Below are positions 33,516-41,950 of a stretch of 64,000 nucleotides of DNA, piece by piece. The translations under genes and the position numbers were made by a program. The notes beneath the pieces were generated by a model that searched no databases, was not told where the DNA came from, and saw only the letters and a program-made list of their open reading frames with translations. Source of the DNA: Desulfoluna spongiiphila (GTDB lineage: Bacteria > Desulfobacterota > Desulfobacteria > Desulfobacterales > Desulfolunaceae); contig NZ_FMUX01000022.1 of the NCBI RefSeq assembly GCF_900101345.1, forward strand, positions 1-64,000, given 5' to 3'. The first letter of the stretch is position 1. Each line of letters starts with the position of its first letter.

Positions 33516-35595
33516 TTTCATCAACCAGATCGACGCGCTCTTCAGCCGGGGGGCCGACTCTCCGGGCCACTACCGGAACCTCACCCGGAACATCATCATC
33601 ACCATGCTGGTGGTCACCATCACCCCCTTAACCGTCATGGGGATCCTCAACCACTTTCAGTACGGCCGCCACCTGCAAAACGAGCTCATCACCCCCCTTG
33701 CCAACACGGCCAGCAAGGCCAAGTACTCCTTTGAGCTCTTTTTCGAAGAGCGCCTCTCCACGGTGCGGTTCATCGCCAACGCCTATGACTACGAGGACCT
33801 TCAGGACAGCCGGACCCTCCACCACATCCTGCGGATCCTGAAATCCGAACTGGGCGGGTTTGTGGACCTGGCCATCATCAACGCCGACGGCGACCTGGTG
33901 AACTACGCAGGCCCCTACAACCTCCAGGGCAAAAACTACGCCAGCCAGAGATCCTTTCAGGAGGTGCTGATCAAGGGCTCTTACATCAGCAACGTCTTCA
34001 TGGGGCACCGCCAGTTTCCCCACATCGTGGTGGCGGTACAGCGCTACACCACGGAAGGAACCAACTGGATCATCCGGGCCACCATCGACACGGACCGCTT
34101 CTACAAACTCCTGGGCAACCTGAGGCTCTCCCCCTTAAGCGATGCCTTTCTCATCAACTCCGAAGGGACCCTTCAGACCAACTCCGCCTTTTACGGCAAA
34201 ACCCTGGAGACTTGTAGGCTCACCATCCCCAGCGGCACCCGGAGCACCTTTGTAACGGAGACCACCGATCCCGACGGCCGCCAGATCCTTCTGGCCTGTT
34301 CCGGCTTCAACAACGCGGACTACGTCCTGGTCATCGCCAAGCCCCGCTCCGTGGTGCTGAGATCCTGGTATGCCCTGAAATCCGATGCCCTCCTCGTCTA
34401 CGCCTTAAGCCTTCTGGTGATCATCTTCATGGTGGTGAAGATGACCGGCACCCTGGTGCGGCGCATCAAAGAGTCCGACGAACGCCGGGAGACGGCCCTC
34501 ACCGAGCTGCAACACAACCAGAAGCTCTCCTCCATCGGGCGCCTGGCCGCAGGCGTGGCCCACGAAATCAACAACCCCCTTGCCATCATCAACGAGAAGG
34601 CGGGCCTCATGAACGACCTGGTGGCCGCGGGGGAGGACTTCCCCCACCGGGAGCGCCTCTCGGATCTCACGGCAGCCATCATCGGATCGGTCTCCCGCTG
34701 CAAGACCATCACCCATCGCCTCCTGGGCTTTGCCAGAAAACTCGACACCCTCATGGAGTCCCTCTCCATCAATGAGATCTTAAAAGAGGTCATGGGCTTT
34801 CTGGAGCGGGAAGCCCTCTATCGCCAGCTCGATGTGAGCGTCGACCTCGATCCGGACCTGGCCGACATTCTTTCGGACCGTGGACAGCTCCAGCAGGTGT
34901 TTCTCAACCTGCTCACCAACGCCTTTTCCGCCGTGAACGACGGCGGCACCATCCGGATCGCCTCCATGCCCGTGGGGGAAGGCGGGGTCTTGGTAACCGT
35001 TGCAGACAACGGCTGCGGCATGACCGAGGATGTGGCCAAACGCATCTTCGACCCCTTCTTCTCCACCAAAAAGGGCAACGGCACCGGCCTGGGCCTTTCC
35101 ATCACCTACGGCATCCTCAAGAAACTCGGGGGGACCATCACACTGAACACCCTGCAGGGGGAAGGCACGACCTTTACGGTGACGTTGCCTGCCAAGCCCC
35201 CCCGCCGACACACGGAAGGGAGAACCTGCCCCATGACCACACATGTCCTGCTGATTGACGATGAACGGGAATTTGTCTCCACCCTGGCCGAGCGCCTGGA
35301 GATCAGGGGATTTTCAACGGCCACGGCCGAAGACGGAGAAGCCGGCCTGGCCCTGGTCCGAAACGGAACCTTTGACGTGGTGATCCTGGACCTGCTCATG
35401 CCGGGCATGAACGGCCTGGAGACCCTGAAGCATATCCGGCACATCGCACCGAACCTGCCCGTGATCCTCCTCACCGGCCACGGATCCACCCGGGAGGGCA
35501 TGGAGGGGATGCGCCTGGGTGCTGCGGACTACCTCATGAAGCCCCTGGCCATCGAAGACCTCCTGGACAAACTCAAGGAGGTGGCTGCATCATGA
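33499..35595 (+). CDS. Hybrid sensor histidine kinase: dCache - HisKA - HATPase - receiver
   Basis: A 698-aa protein. Membrane helices at about 31-52 and 296-314 enclose a dCache sensor. The H-box VAHEINNP has H355, the ATPase domain has LLTNAFSAV, VADNGCGM and GNGTGLGLS, and a C-terminal receiver has D631 and K681. The sensor is paralogous to that of 25061-26740. The ATG at 33499 was selected for the GGAGG 5 nt upstream. An internal ATG at the receiver (about 35233), with GGAAGGGAG upstream, might also yield a free receiver. Translationally coupled to the next gene (ATGA). Confidence 0.93.
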   Translation: MWTIRNFINQIDALFSRGADSPGHYRNLTRNIIITMLVVTITPLTVMGILNHFQYGRHLQNELITPLANTASKAKYSFELFFEERLSTVRFIANAYDYEDLQDSRTLHHILRILKSELGGFVDLAIINADGDLVNYAGPYNLQGKNYASQRSFQEVLIKGSYISNVFMGHRQFPHIVVAVQRYTTEGTNWIIRATIDTDRFYKLLGNLRLSPLSDAFLINSEGTLQTNSAFYGKTLETCRLTIPSGTRSTFVTETTDPDGRQILLACSGFNNADYVLVIAKPRSVVLRSWYALKSDALLVYALSLLVIIFMVVKMTGTLVRRIKESDERRETALTELQHNQKLSSIGRLAAGVAHEINNPLAIINEKAGLMNDLVAAGEDFPHRERLSDLTAAIIGSVSRCKTITHRLLGFARKLDTLMESLSINEILKEVMGFLEREALYRQLDVSVDLDPDLADILSDRGQLQQVFLNLLTNAFSAVNDGGTIRIASMPVGEGGVLVTVADNGCGMTEDVAKRIFDPFFSTKKGNGTGLGLSITYGILKKLGGTITLNTLQGEGTTFTVTLPAKPPRRHTEGRTCPMTTHVLLIDDEREFVSTLAERLEIRGFSTATAEDGEAGLALVRNGTFDVVILDLLMPGMNGLETLKHIRHIAPNLPVILLTGHGSTREGMEGMRLGAADYLMKPLAIEDLLDKLKEVAAS

Positions 35596-36197
35596 GCCCC
35601 CAGACGCCTGACCAGGAGACCACGGCCCTCATGGGGGCTGTCACCGCCCCGGCCACCCACGATCTCATGAACGTGCTGGCCATCATCAACGAGCACGCAG
35701 GGCTTCTCTCCGACCTGCTTCACTTCAAGGGCAACGGCGACCTCTCACCGGAGCAGCTCGGGAAAAGCATCGCCGCCATCGAGACCCAGGTGGCACGGGG
35801 CCGAGGCCTCCTCAGCCACCTAAACCGCCTGGCCCACGCCCCGGATCCCGGCCCCCTGGGCCCCACCGATGCCGGCATTGCCTTGGAAGAGATCGTCGCC
35901 CTCACCCAGCGGCACTTCCACGGCCGAATCACCGCACCGGTCCCTTCCGTCTCGATGCCCTGCGAGCCCGTGAAGCTGCGCCTGCTCCTCTTTCGCCTCC
36001 TGGAAGCGGCCAGCCACCCCGCACAAGCCCAAGAAACCCCCGTCACCCCCGAGCTTACCGGCGCCACCTTCTCCATCACCTTTCAAGGGCACGGTCCCGT
36101 GGACCTGTCCGAGCCCTTGTGCTCCCTGGCCCAAGGGCTCGGCGGAACCCTCACCTGCCACCACCACAGCCTCTGCCTCACCCTCACACACGGGTAG
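35592..36197 (+). CDS. HisKA-like phosphotransfer protein with degenerate ATPase domain (ChpT-like)
   Basis: A 201-aa soluble protein. Its N-terminal helix carries an H-box-like ATHDLMNVLAIINEHAGLL with H23, followed by a second helix, as in a dimerisation/phosphotransfer domain. The C-terminal half lacks the N-box asparagine, DxGxG and GTGLGL motifs of a working kinase. This layout resembles ChpT-type histidine phosphotransferases, which relay phosphate from a hybrid kinase receiver to other receivers. Its ATG overlaps the hybrid kinase stop by 4 nt, and it precedes two receiver genes. Confidence 0.7.
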   Translation: MSPQTPDQETTALMGAVTAPATHDLMNVLAIINEHAGLLSDLLHFKGNGDLSPEQLGKSIAAIETQVARGRGLLSHLNRLAHAPDPGPLGPTDAGIALEEIVALTQRHFHGRITAPVPSVSMPCEPVKLRLLLFRLLEAASHPAQAQETPVTPELTGATFSITFQGHGPVDLSEPLCSLAQGLGGTLTCHHHSLCLTLTHG

Positions 36198-36425
36198 CCC
36201 GCCTGTGACCGGGGGATTCATCCCCCGGTAGCAAGGGCCGGCCCGCACCGCCGTTTGCATCTCCCTTCTCCATGCATCCCGGTGGTCCCTTGATGCTCTA
36301 CACGGTCAAGGGTTCCCCATGACGGCCCCCTAACCCGGCGTCACGCGGCCCCCCAGAAAACCGCTGCCGGACCGCGGACCGGTAACCCATGGGCAATGTC
36401 ATTCCCCATCCCCCGTCCTCAAACT

Positions 36426-36477
36426 GTTTCATATCGTTTCATTTTGTTTGTTTCATTTAGTTTCATTGTGTTTTCAT
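36426..36477 (+). promoter_or_regulatory. Phased GTTTCAT repeat array, probable enhancer for the sigma-54 promoter
   Basis: Five copies of GTTTCAT (the last is GTTTTCAT) start at 36426, 36436, 36450, 36460 and 36470. Spacings of 10, 14, 10 and 10 nt keep most on one face of the helix. The array lies ~65-115 nt upstream of the -24 element at 36540, the normal distance for enhancer-binding-protein sites. The rest of 36198-36425 shows nothing recognisable. Confidence 0.75.
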
Positions 36478-36539
36478 CGCAAGCACCCGCCCGACCACCA
36501 TCCCAAACAACACCCTGCTTTAACTACTCATTCAGCCTA

Positions 36540-36555
36540 TGGCACACCCCTTGCA
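36540..36555 (+). promoter_or_regulatory. Sigma-54 (-24/-12) promoter of the kinase-like/BON/receiver unit
   Basis: TGGCACACCCCTTGCA is a near-consensus -24/-12 element with the 12-nt GG-to-GC offset. The start would be near 36567, ~45 nt before the ATG at 36611. It drives three genes through the second DASS permease. Confidence 0.93.
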
Positions 36556-36610
36556 ATCCATCAATTATACTGAACCAATTCATAAACAACCACCACACAA
36601 GGAGCCGCAT

Positions 36611-37843
36611 ATGCCATCCATCACCATCACCAACGGCACCTTCAGCCAGGCCGGAGCCATCGTAGACGCCCTCAGCAGCGCCACCGGCATGAAGGTATTC
36701 ACGGACCGCGAGATCATCACCCTCACCGCCGCACGAGAGCGCTTAAAAGAGGCCTCCCTCCTCAAGATCCTCAAAGGGCAGACCCCCACCTTCAACACCT
36801 TCACCAAAGAGCGGGAAAAGAGCCTGGCCGCGGTGAAACTCACCCTGGCAGAGCTTTTGGACGCAGGGGACATCATCCTCCACGGGCTCAGCGGCCACCT
36901 CATCCCTGCGACCCTCACCCCGGTGCTGCGGGCCCTTCTCATCACCGACAGGAAACGACGCATCGCCAGTGCCTGTGACACACGGAACATCTCGGAAAGC
37001 GAGGCCACCTCAAGGATCCAGGCCTCAGACGAGGCGGCCCAGCTCTGGTGCAGCGCCCTCCACGGAAAGAGCGCCTGGGACCCCAGCCTCTACGACCTGG
37101 TCATCCCCACGGACAAGACCCCTGTGCCCGAGGCCCTGAGCCTCATCACGGAGAGCCTCTCACGCATCGAGGTGGAGCCCGAGGAGTCGGACCGCCTGGT
37201 GGCGAACTTTGCCCTGGCCTCCCGGGTGGAGCAGGCCCTCATCGACACCGGTGAAGGGCTCACGGCAGAGGCACAGGATGGCCACGTCACGGTGACCATC
37301 AACAAAAACGTGCTGATGCTGGGAAAATTCAAGCAGAAGGTGGAGGCCGACGCTGCACGGATCAGCGGGGTGACGTCCGTATCGACCCGCATCGGCAAGG
37401 GGTTCTACAAGGCCAACGTCATGTACGACTTCGACCTGCCCACCCCGCCCCGGGTCCTTCTGGTGGACGATGAAAAAGAGTTCGTCCAGACCCTGTCCGA
37501 AAGGCTCCGGATGCGGGAGATGACCACCTCCGTGGCCTACGGCGGGGAAGAGGCCCTGGCCATGGTCGGAAAAGAGGAGACCGACGTCATGGTCCTGGAC
37601 CTTAAGATGCCGGGCGTCAACGGCTACGACGTCTTGAAGAACATGAAGGCCCAGCGGCCCCATGTGGAGGTGATTATCCTCACGGGCCACGGCTCCGAAG
37701 AAGACCGCAAGCGATGCCTTGAAATGGGCGCCTTTGCCTACCTCCAAAAGCCCGCGGACATCGACCGCCTCACCGAGACCATGAAGGCGGCCTACGAGAA
37801 AATCAAGTCAAACAGAGCCGAGGCCCCCTCGGCCGACGCGTAA
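36611..37843 (+). CDS. Fusion of cytidylate-kinase-like, BON and receiver domains
   Basis: A 410-aa protein. Residues 1-185 resemble the cytidylate-kinase-like family (ITNGTFSQAGAIVDAL, TDREII, GDIILHGLSGHL, DPSLYDLVIPTD). The phosphate-loop glycines are missing, so it is probably a non-catalytic ligand-binding fold. Residues ~197-268 form a BON domain (VEQALIDTGEGLTAEAQDGHVTVTI ..., shown in part). Residues 280-395 are a receiver with D330 and K380. The ATG follows AAGGAG by 8 nt. First gene after the sigma-54 promoter; a likely phosphorelay target affecting the downstream permease. Confidence 0.8.
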   Translation: MPSITITNGTFSQAGAIVDALSSATGMKVFTDREIITLTAARERLKEASLLKILKGQTPTFNTFTKEREKSLAAVKLTLAELLDAGDIILHGLSGHLIPATLTPVLRALLITDRKRRIASACDTRNISESEATSRIQASDEAAQLWCSALHGKSAWDPSLYDLVIPTDKTPVPEALSLITESLSRIEVEPEESDRLVANFALASRVEQALIDTGEGLTAEAQDGHVTVTINKNVLMLGKFKQKVEADAARISGVTSVSTRIGKGFYKANVMYDFDLPTPPRVLLVDDEKEFVQTLSERLRMREMTTSVAYGGEEALAMVGKEETDVMVLDLKMPGVNGYDVLKNMKAQRPHVEVIILTGHGSEEDRKRCLEMGAFAYLQKPADIDRLTETMKAAYEKIKSNRAEAPSADA

Positions 37844-37903
37844 CACACAGCGCATGGCGGCAACGCACCGCAAAACGCGCCAACACCATTTCAGGAGAGA
37901 GAG

Positions 37904-38338
37904 ATGACCTACAAACCCCATGTCCTCGTCGTGGATGACGAGAAAGAGTTCGCAAACACCCTGGCCAAGCGCCTGGAGCTTCGGGATTTCAACACACAGG
38001 TGGCCTACTCCGGGGAGGAGGCCCTGGCCATCCTTACCGAGGGCCTCACGGACCTGGTGATCCTGGACGTCCTCATGCCGGGGCTCGACGGGTGCGAGAC
38101 CCTGGTCCGCATCAAAGCCGACCACCCCCTGGTCCCGGTCCTCATGCTCACCGGGGAAGCCACGGTGGAGCGCGCCATCACCGGCATGAAGGCCGGCGCC
38201 CTGGATTTTCTCATGAAGCCCTGCGACATCGGCGTCATCGCCGAGAAATTAGAGGGAGCCTACAAACTCAAGTGCGACCACGAGGCCCGTATTCGCGATG
38301 CGGAGATCAACAACATCATCGAAAAAAAAGGCTGGTAA
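37904..38338 (+). CDS. Single-domain response regulator (receiver only)
   Basis: A 144-aa receiver with D11-D12, phospho-acceptor D55, T83 and K105, plus a charged helical tail. It has no output domain. It resembles the receiver at 23989-24453 and, like it, sits just upstream of a DASS permease. A GGAGAGAGAG purine tract precedes the ATG. It may carry phosphate or bind the permease directly. Confidence 0.92.
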   Translation: MTYKPHVLVVDDEKEFANTLAKRLELRDFNTQVAYSGEEALAILTEGLTDLVILDVLMPGLDGCETLVRIKADHPLVPVLMLTGEATVERAITGMKAGALDFLMKPCDIGVIAEKLEGAYKLKCDHEARIRDAEINNIIEKKGW

Positions 38339-38423
38339 TGAGCGCTGCACGCACCACCCCGTCCCCTCCGCCCGGGCGGGACGGACGCCACAGACTTGAG
38401 ACTCCCTGCATGGAGGTTTATTT

Positions 38424-39896
38424 ATGGTAACGGAAACCCTTCAGGCCGAAACACGGCCCATTGACTGGAAACGCATCTTCTTTCTCGCCCTGGGGCTGGG
38501 GCTTTTTACCCTGGTCTACTACAGCTCCGCCTGGCCGGATGCCATCGACCCCAACGGCGAACGCTTTGTCCTCACCACCGAAGCCAAGGGGGCCATCGCC
38601 GTCTTCCTGCTGGCAGGAATCTGGTGGGTCTTTGAGGTCCTGCCCATCGGCATCACCAGCCTCACCATCGGGGTGCTGCAGGTGATGTTTATGATCCGGC
38701 CCGCCAACGCGGCGTTCAAGGATTTCATGGCCCCTTCGGTCCTTTTTATCTTTGCCTCTCTGGTCATCGGCATGGTGTTCACCAAGACCGGCCTCACCCG
38801 ACGCATCGCCTACAAGATGCTCTCCATCGTGGGGGAGCGCACCAGCATGATCTACCTGGGCTGCTTCATGGTGACGGCCGCCCTTACCCACATCATGGCC
38901 CACACGGCCGTGGCCGCCACCATGTACCCGCTGCTCCTCACCATCCACGCCATGTACGCCGACGACCGCCAGCCCACCCGCTTCGGCAAGGGGCTCTTCA
39001 TCGGCATGGCCTATGTAGCCGGTGCCGGCTCCATCATCACCCTGCTGGGGGCGGCCCGGGGGGCGGTGGCCATCGGTTTTTTCAAGGACATCGTGGGCCG
39101 CGAGATCACCTTCTTCGGCCTCTCCTACTACATGTTCCCCGTGGGCTGGGTCATGGTCTTTATTCTCTGGGCCTTTGTCATGCTCTTCTTCCGGCCCGAG
39201 AAACAGCGCATCGAAGGGATCAAGGAGCGCTCGGCCTTTATGCTCAAAGAGATGGGTGCCATGAGCCGTACCGAGGTGGTGTCGGCCATCATCATCTTCT
39301 TGTGCATCCTGGCCCTTTCCCTGCGGGCCTTTATCCCGGCCCTTGCAGGGGTCAACAAAACCGCCATCATCCTGGTCTCCACCATTCTCTTTTTTGTCCT
39401 CAACATCCTGGACATCAAGGACCTGGAGGCCATCCCCTGGAACATCATCCTACTTTTCGGCGGGGCCATGAGCATCGGGTTCTGTCTCTGGGAGACCGGG
39501 GCGGCCCAATGGATGGCGGTCAACTGGCTCACCCTTTTTAAAGAGGCCCACTGGTTTGTCTTTGTCATGAGCATCGCCTTTTTTGTCATGGTCATGACCA
39601 ACTTCATCATGAACGTGGCGGCCATCGCCATCTCCCTGCCCGTGGCCCTGGTCATCGCCCCTTACCTGGGGGTGGCCCCGGAGGTGATCCTCTTTGCTTC
39701 CCTGATCACGTCGGGCATGCCCTTTATCCTCCTCGTGGGGGCGGCACCCAACGCCATCGCCTACGACTCGGGCCAGTTTACCACCGGTGAGTTCTTCACC
39801 TACGGCCTTGTCGCCAGCCTTATTCTCATGGTGATCACCGCCCTGTTTGTCCTGGTCGTCTGGCCCATGATGGGCATGCCGGTATTGCTGCCTTAA
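38424..39896 (+). CDS. SLC13/DASS-family anion permease
   Basis: A 490-aa inner-membrane carrier with about 11-12 hydrophobic segments. The family's paired substrate/sodium-site regions are recognisable (FLTECIP-equivalent WWVFEVLPIGITSL, THIMAHTAVAATM, and TNFIMNVAAIAISLPVAL with VGAAPNAIAYDSGQF). Unlike the permease at 22119-23972 it has no large insertion and is of standard length. The substrate is probably a dicarboxylate or an oxyanion such as sulfate. Co-transcribed with the two receiver proteins upstream under sigma-54 control. Confidence 0.9.
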   Translation: MVTETLQAETRPIDWKRIFFLALGLGLFTLVYYSSAWPDAIDPNGERFVLTTEAKGAIAVFLLAGIWWVFEVLPIGITSLTIGVLQVMFMIRPANAAFKDFMAPSVLFIFASLVIGMVFTKTGLTRRIAYKMLSIVGERTSMIYLGCFMVTAALTHIMAHTAVAATMYPLLLTIHAMYADDRQPTRFGKGLFIGMAYVAGAGSIITLLGAARGAVAIGFFKDIVGREITFFGLSYYMFPVGWVMVFILWAFVMLFFRPEKQRIEGIKERSAFMLKEMGAMSRTEVVSAIIIFLCILALSLRAFIPALAGVNKTAIILVSTILFFVLNILDIKDLEAIPWNIILLFGGAMSIGFCLWETGAAQWMAVNWLTLFKEAHWFVFVMSIAFFVMVMTNFIMNVAAIAISLPVALVIAPYLGVAPEVILFASLITSGMPFILLVGAAPNAIAYDSGQFTTGEFFTYGLVASLILMVITALFVLVVWPMMGMPVLLP

Positions 39897-39913
39897 CCGC
39901 GCCGCTGTTTACT

Positions 39914-39945
39914 GGCACCGGAAGGCCGAAGGGTCTTCCGGTGTC
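39914..39945 (+). terminator. Hairpin downstream of the second DASS permease
   Basis: CACCGGAAG and CTTCCGGTG form a perfect 9-bp stem with a 10-nt loop, ~20 nt after the permease stop. No T-run follows, so it is a transcript-end hairpin or a Rho-assisted terminator. Confidence 0.55.
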
Positions 39946-40231
39946 AGCCCGACACACATATAGGCTGCGATATCAACCAGATACACAGGAGAAGTCGACA
40001 AATCTCACAAGGCAACCGAACCAAGGGATAAGAACACGCTGAACCAAAGGCATTGCCCTGTTTCCCCCGGAGGGAAACCACGAAAATCTTCTGGTAAGAA
40101 AATAGGATGTTCCTTTGCGACACAAACCGCGGACGGCGAAAAGGTAGCTATATTTATCAGTAACTTACAGCGTTTTAACCCACGCTAATCCATAAATTTA
40201 ATTGAACATATTCATCAATCGCCAAAACCCC

Positions 40232-40260
40232 TTGACACCCTAAATGATCTTTTGCAGAAT
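40232..40260 (+). promoter_or_regulatory. Probable sigma-70 promoter of the Mrp-type antiporter operon
   Basis: TTGACA (40232-40237) and CAGAAT (40255-40260) are 17 nt apart in an A/T-rich stretch. A second -10-like TATAAT (about 40303) has no good -35. A start near 40267 gives a ~250-nt leader. The region 39946-40231 shows no gene. Confidence 0.6.
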
Positions 40261-40364
40261 AGCCATTTATCCACGGTCGTCACACTCCTGGCGAGGCCCT
40301 AGGTATAATCGGTCTCAGCGTGCATCTCGGGCCGTTGACATACTTCCCGGATATGTTGCGCACC

Positions 40365-40440
40365 CACACCGGCCACGAGGTGTGATGAATGGATGCGTCC
40401 TTCAACTGCATCCATCGTCCGTGACAAGCGGACGCTTTTG
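40365..40440 (+). promoter_or_regulatory. Structured leader with three tandem hairpins before the antiporter operon
   Basis: Three perfect hairpins follow one another: CACACC/GGTGTG (40365-40384), TGGATGC/GCATCCA (40390-40414) and CGTCCG/CGGACG (40416-40434). The last is followed by CTTTTG, like an attenuator. They lie ~80-150 nt before the first start codon. This looks like a cis-acting RNA control region; no known riboswitch class could be recognised. Confidence 0.5.
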
Positions 40441-40517
40441 CCTGACATCTGAAAACGGCTCGGATCATCCCCCGGGTCGTCTCAGCGACAGTGTCAACAC
40501 TGAGGAAGGTAGCAACT

Positions 40518-41075
40518 GTGACAAGAAAAATGAACACCCCGCCGCCGCGCCAGGGCCGGCCGGAAGCTGAAAACGGCTTCAAGTTGGTTCCCTTTGCGGT
40601 CACCTTCGCGGTCATGATGACAACCTGGGTGGCCTTGTCGGGTAAGCTCGACATCTTCCACCTCTCCCTTGGCGTCATCTCCTGCGTGATCGTCTCACTC
40701 ATCTCATCGGATCTTCTCATCACCGCCACCACGTTTAAAGGAATGCCCGGCCTCTGGCTGCGTTTTTTTCTCTACATGCCGTGGCTCATCAAAGAGATCG
40801 TCCTGGCAAACCTCCACCTTCTCAAACTCGTCTTTCATCCCAGGCTGCATGAGGAGATCAATCCCAAGCTCATTGCCTTTCGAAGCCGCATGAAAGATGA
40901 CATGGGCCTGGTGACCTTTGCCAACTCCATTACCCTGACCCCCGGGACCATCACCGTCTCCCTCTCCGTCTTCGGGGATTATGTGGTACACGCCATCGAC
41001 GACGCGTCCGCCGAGCCCCTGCCCGGCGAGATGGAGAAACGCGTCGCAACCGTATTCGGAGAGGACCATGACTAA
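40518..41075 (+). CDS. mrpE: Mrp-type cation/proton antiporter subunit E
   Basis: MrpE/MnhE subunit of a multisubunit Na+(K+)/H+ antiporter. The 185-aa protein has two N-terminal membrane segments and the family's C-terminal region (FANSITLTPGTITVSLS, conserved SITLTPGT). The GTG start at 40518 was chosen because AGGAAGG lies 8 nt upstream; a GTG at 40491 would add nine residues. It overlaps the next gene by 8 nt. Confidence 0.93.
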   Translation: MTRKMNTPPPRQGRPEAENGFKLVPFAVTFAVMMTTWVALSGKLDIFHLSLGVISCVIVSLISSDLLITATTFKGMPGLWLRFFLYMPWLIKEIVLANLHLLKLVFHPRLHEEINPKLIAFRSRMKDDMGLVTFANSITLTPGTITVSLSVFGDYVVHAIDDASAEPLPGEMEKRVATVFGEDHD

Positions 41076-41358
41076 TTTTTTTCTCTGCGCAGCCATTGCC
41101 ATCTGCCTGATTTCGCTGCTCTCGCTGTACCGTGCCATTGCCGGCCCCACCATCCTGGACCGAATCATCGGCATCAACGCCCTGGGCACCAAGACCACGG
41201 TCCTTCTCATCATCATCGGTCTTCTCTTTGACCGGGTGGACATGTTCGTGGACATCTCCCTGGCCTATGCCCTGCTGAACTTCATCACGGTTCTGGCATC
41301 GGCCCGCTACTTCCATAAGAAAAAGGGGCTCCACGGTGATTCCCTCACGCAGAAATAA
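41068..41358 (+). CDS. mrpF: Mrp-type antiporter subunit F
   Basis: A 96-aa three-helix membrane protein matching MrpF/MnhF (RAIAGPTILDRIIGINAL, then LLFDRVDMFVDISLAYALLNF). The aspartate in the PxxxDR motif is conserved in the family. The ATG overlaps the mrpE stop by 8 nt, and mrpG follows 15 nt later, so it is tightly coupled. Confidence 0.94.
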   Translation: MTNFFLCAAIAICLISLLSLYRAIAGPTILDRIIGINALGTKTTVLLIIIGLLFDRVDMFVDISLAYALLNFITVLASARYFHKKKGLHGDSLTQK

Positions 41359-41373
41359 GGAGAGACGTAAAAA

Positions 41374-41721
41374 ATGACCTATGTGAGCCTCTTCATCATC
41401 GCCCTGGGCATCTTTTTCTTCTTTGCCGGTGCCGTGGGCGTGATCCGATTCCCCGACTTTTACTCCCGGCTCCATCCCGCCGGGATGATCGACTCCATGG
41501 GCCTTCTGCTCTCCATGAGCGGCCTGGCCCTTTATGTCCTCAGCCACCACGGCCTTTCCGGGACCCATGTCCTGACGGCCATAAAAATCATCTTGATAGT
41601 CATCTTCGTCTACATCACCAGCCCCACCGCCACCCACGCCATCGTGGACGCCGGCATCCGGGCGGGACTGGCTCCGTGGACAAAAAAGAAAAACGGAGGC
41701 AGCGATGACGATTCCCATTGA
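41374..41721 (+). CDS. mrpG: Mrp-type antiporter subunit G
   Basis: A 115-aa membrane subunit of the MrpG/MnhG family. Three hydrophobic segments surround the signature GVIRFPDFYSRLHPAG, and the end ITSPTATHAIVDAG is also typical. It overlaps the next small gene by 17 nt. Confidence 0.94.
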   Translation: MTYVSLFIIALGIFFFFAGAVGVIRFPDFYSRLHPAGMIDSMGLLLSMSGLALYVLSHHGLSGTHVLTAIKIILIVIFVYITSPTATHAIVDAGIRAGLAPWTKKKNGGSDDDSH

Positions 41722-41950
41722 TCTGGCGATTCTCACCCTTGTGGTTATCAGCGGCATCGGCGCCCTGGCCGTCAAGGATCTCCTCGGGGCCGCCATTGTC
41801 TTCAGCGCCTACAGCTTTCTCATGTGCCTGGCCTGGGCATGCATGGGGGCCGTTGACGTGGCATTCACCGAAGCAGCCGTAGGGGCGGGCGTCAGCACCG
41901 TCTTTTGCGTGGCGGCCGTCTTTCACACCACACGGAGGACCAAAGATTGA
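41705..41950 (+). CDS. MbhD-like (DUF4040) antiporter subunit
   Basis: An 81-aa membrane protein corresponding to the C-terminal part of MrpA, which in Mbh-type complexes is a separate MbhD subunit. The block GAAIVFSAYSFLMCLAW and the signature VDVAFTEAAVGAGVST are diagnostic. The split form instead of a full MrpA links this operon to the Mbh/Mbx-like group. Its stop overlaps the next start (TTGA). Confidence 0.88.
   Translation: MTIPIDLAILTLVVISGIGALAVKDLLGAAIVFSAYSFLMCLAWACMGAVDVAFTEAAVGAGVSTVFCVAAVFHTTRRTKD

Noticed and set aside
36198..36425. Possible remnant gene between the phosphotransfer protein and the GTTTCAT array
   Set aside because: No frame with a ribosome-binding site or recognisable domain; the sequence looks non-coding.
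36420..36480. GTTTCAT repeats considered as a CRISPR array
   Set aside because: The units are 7 bp with 3-7-bp gaps, far too short for repeats and spacers, and no cas genes are present.
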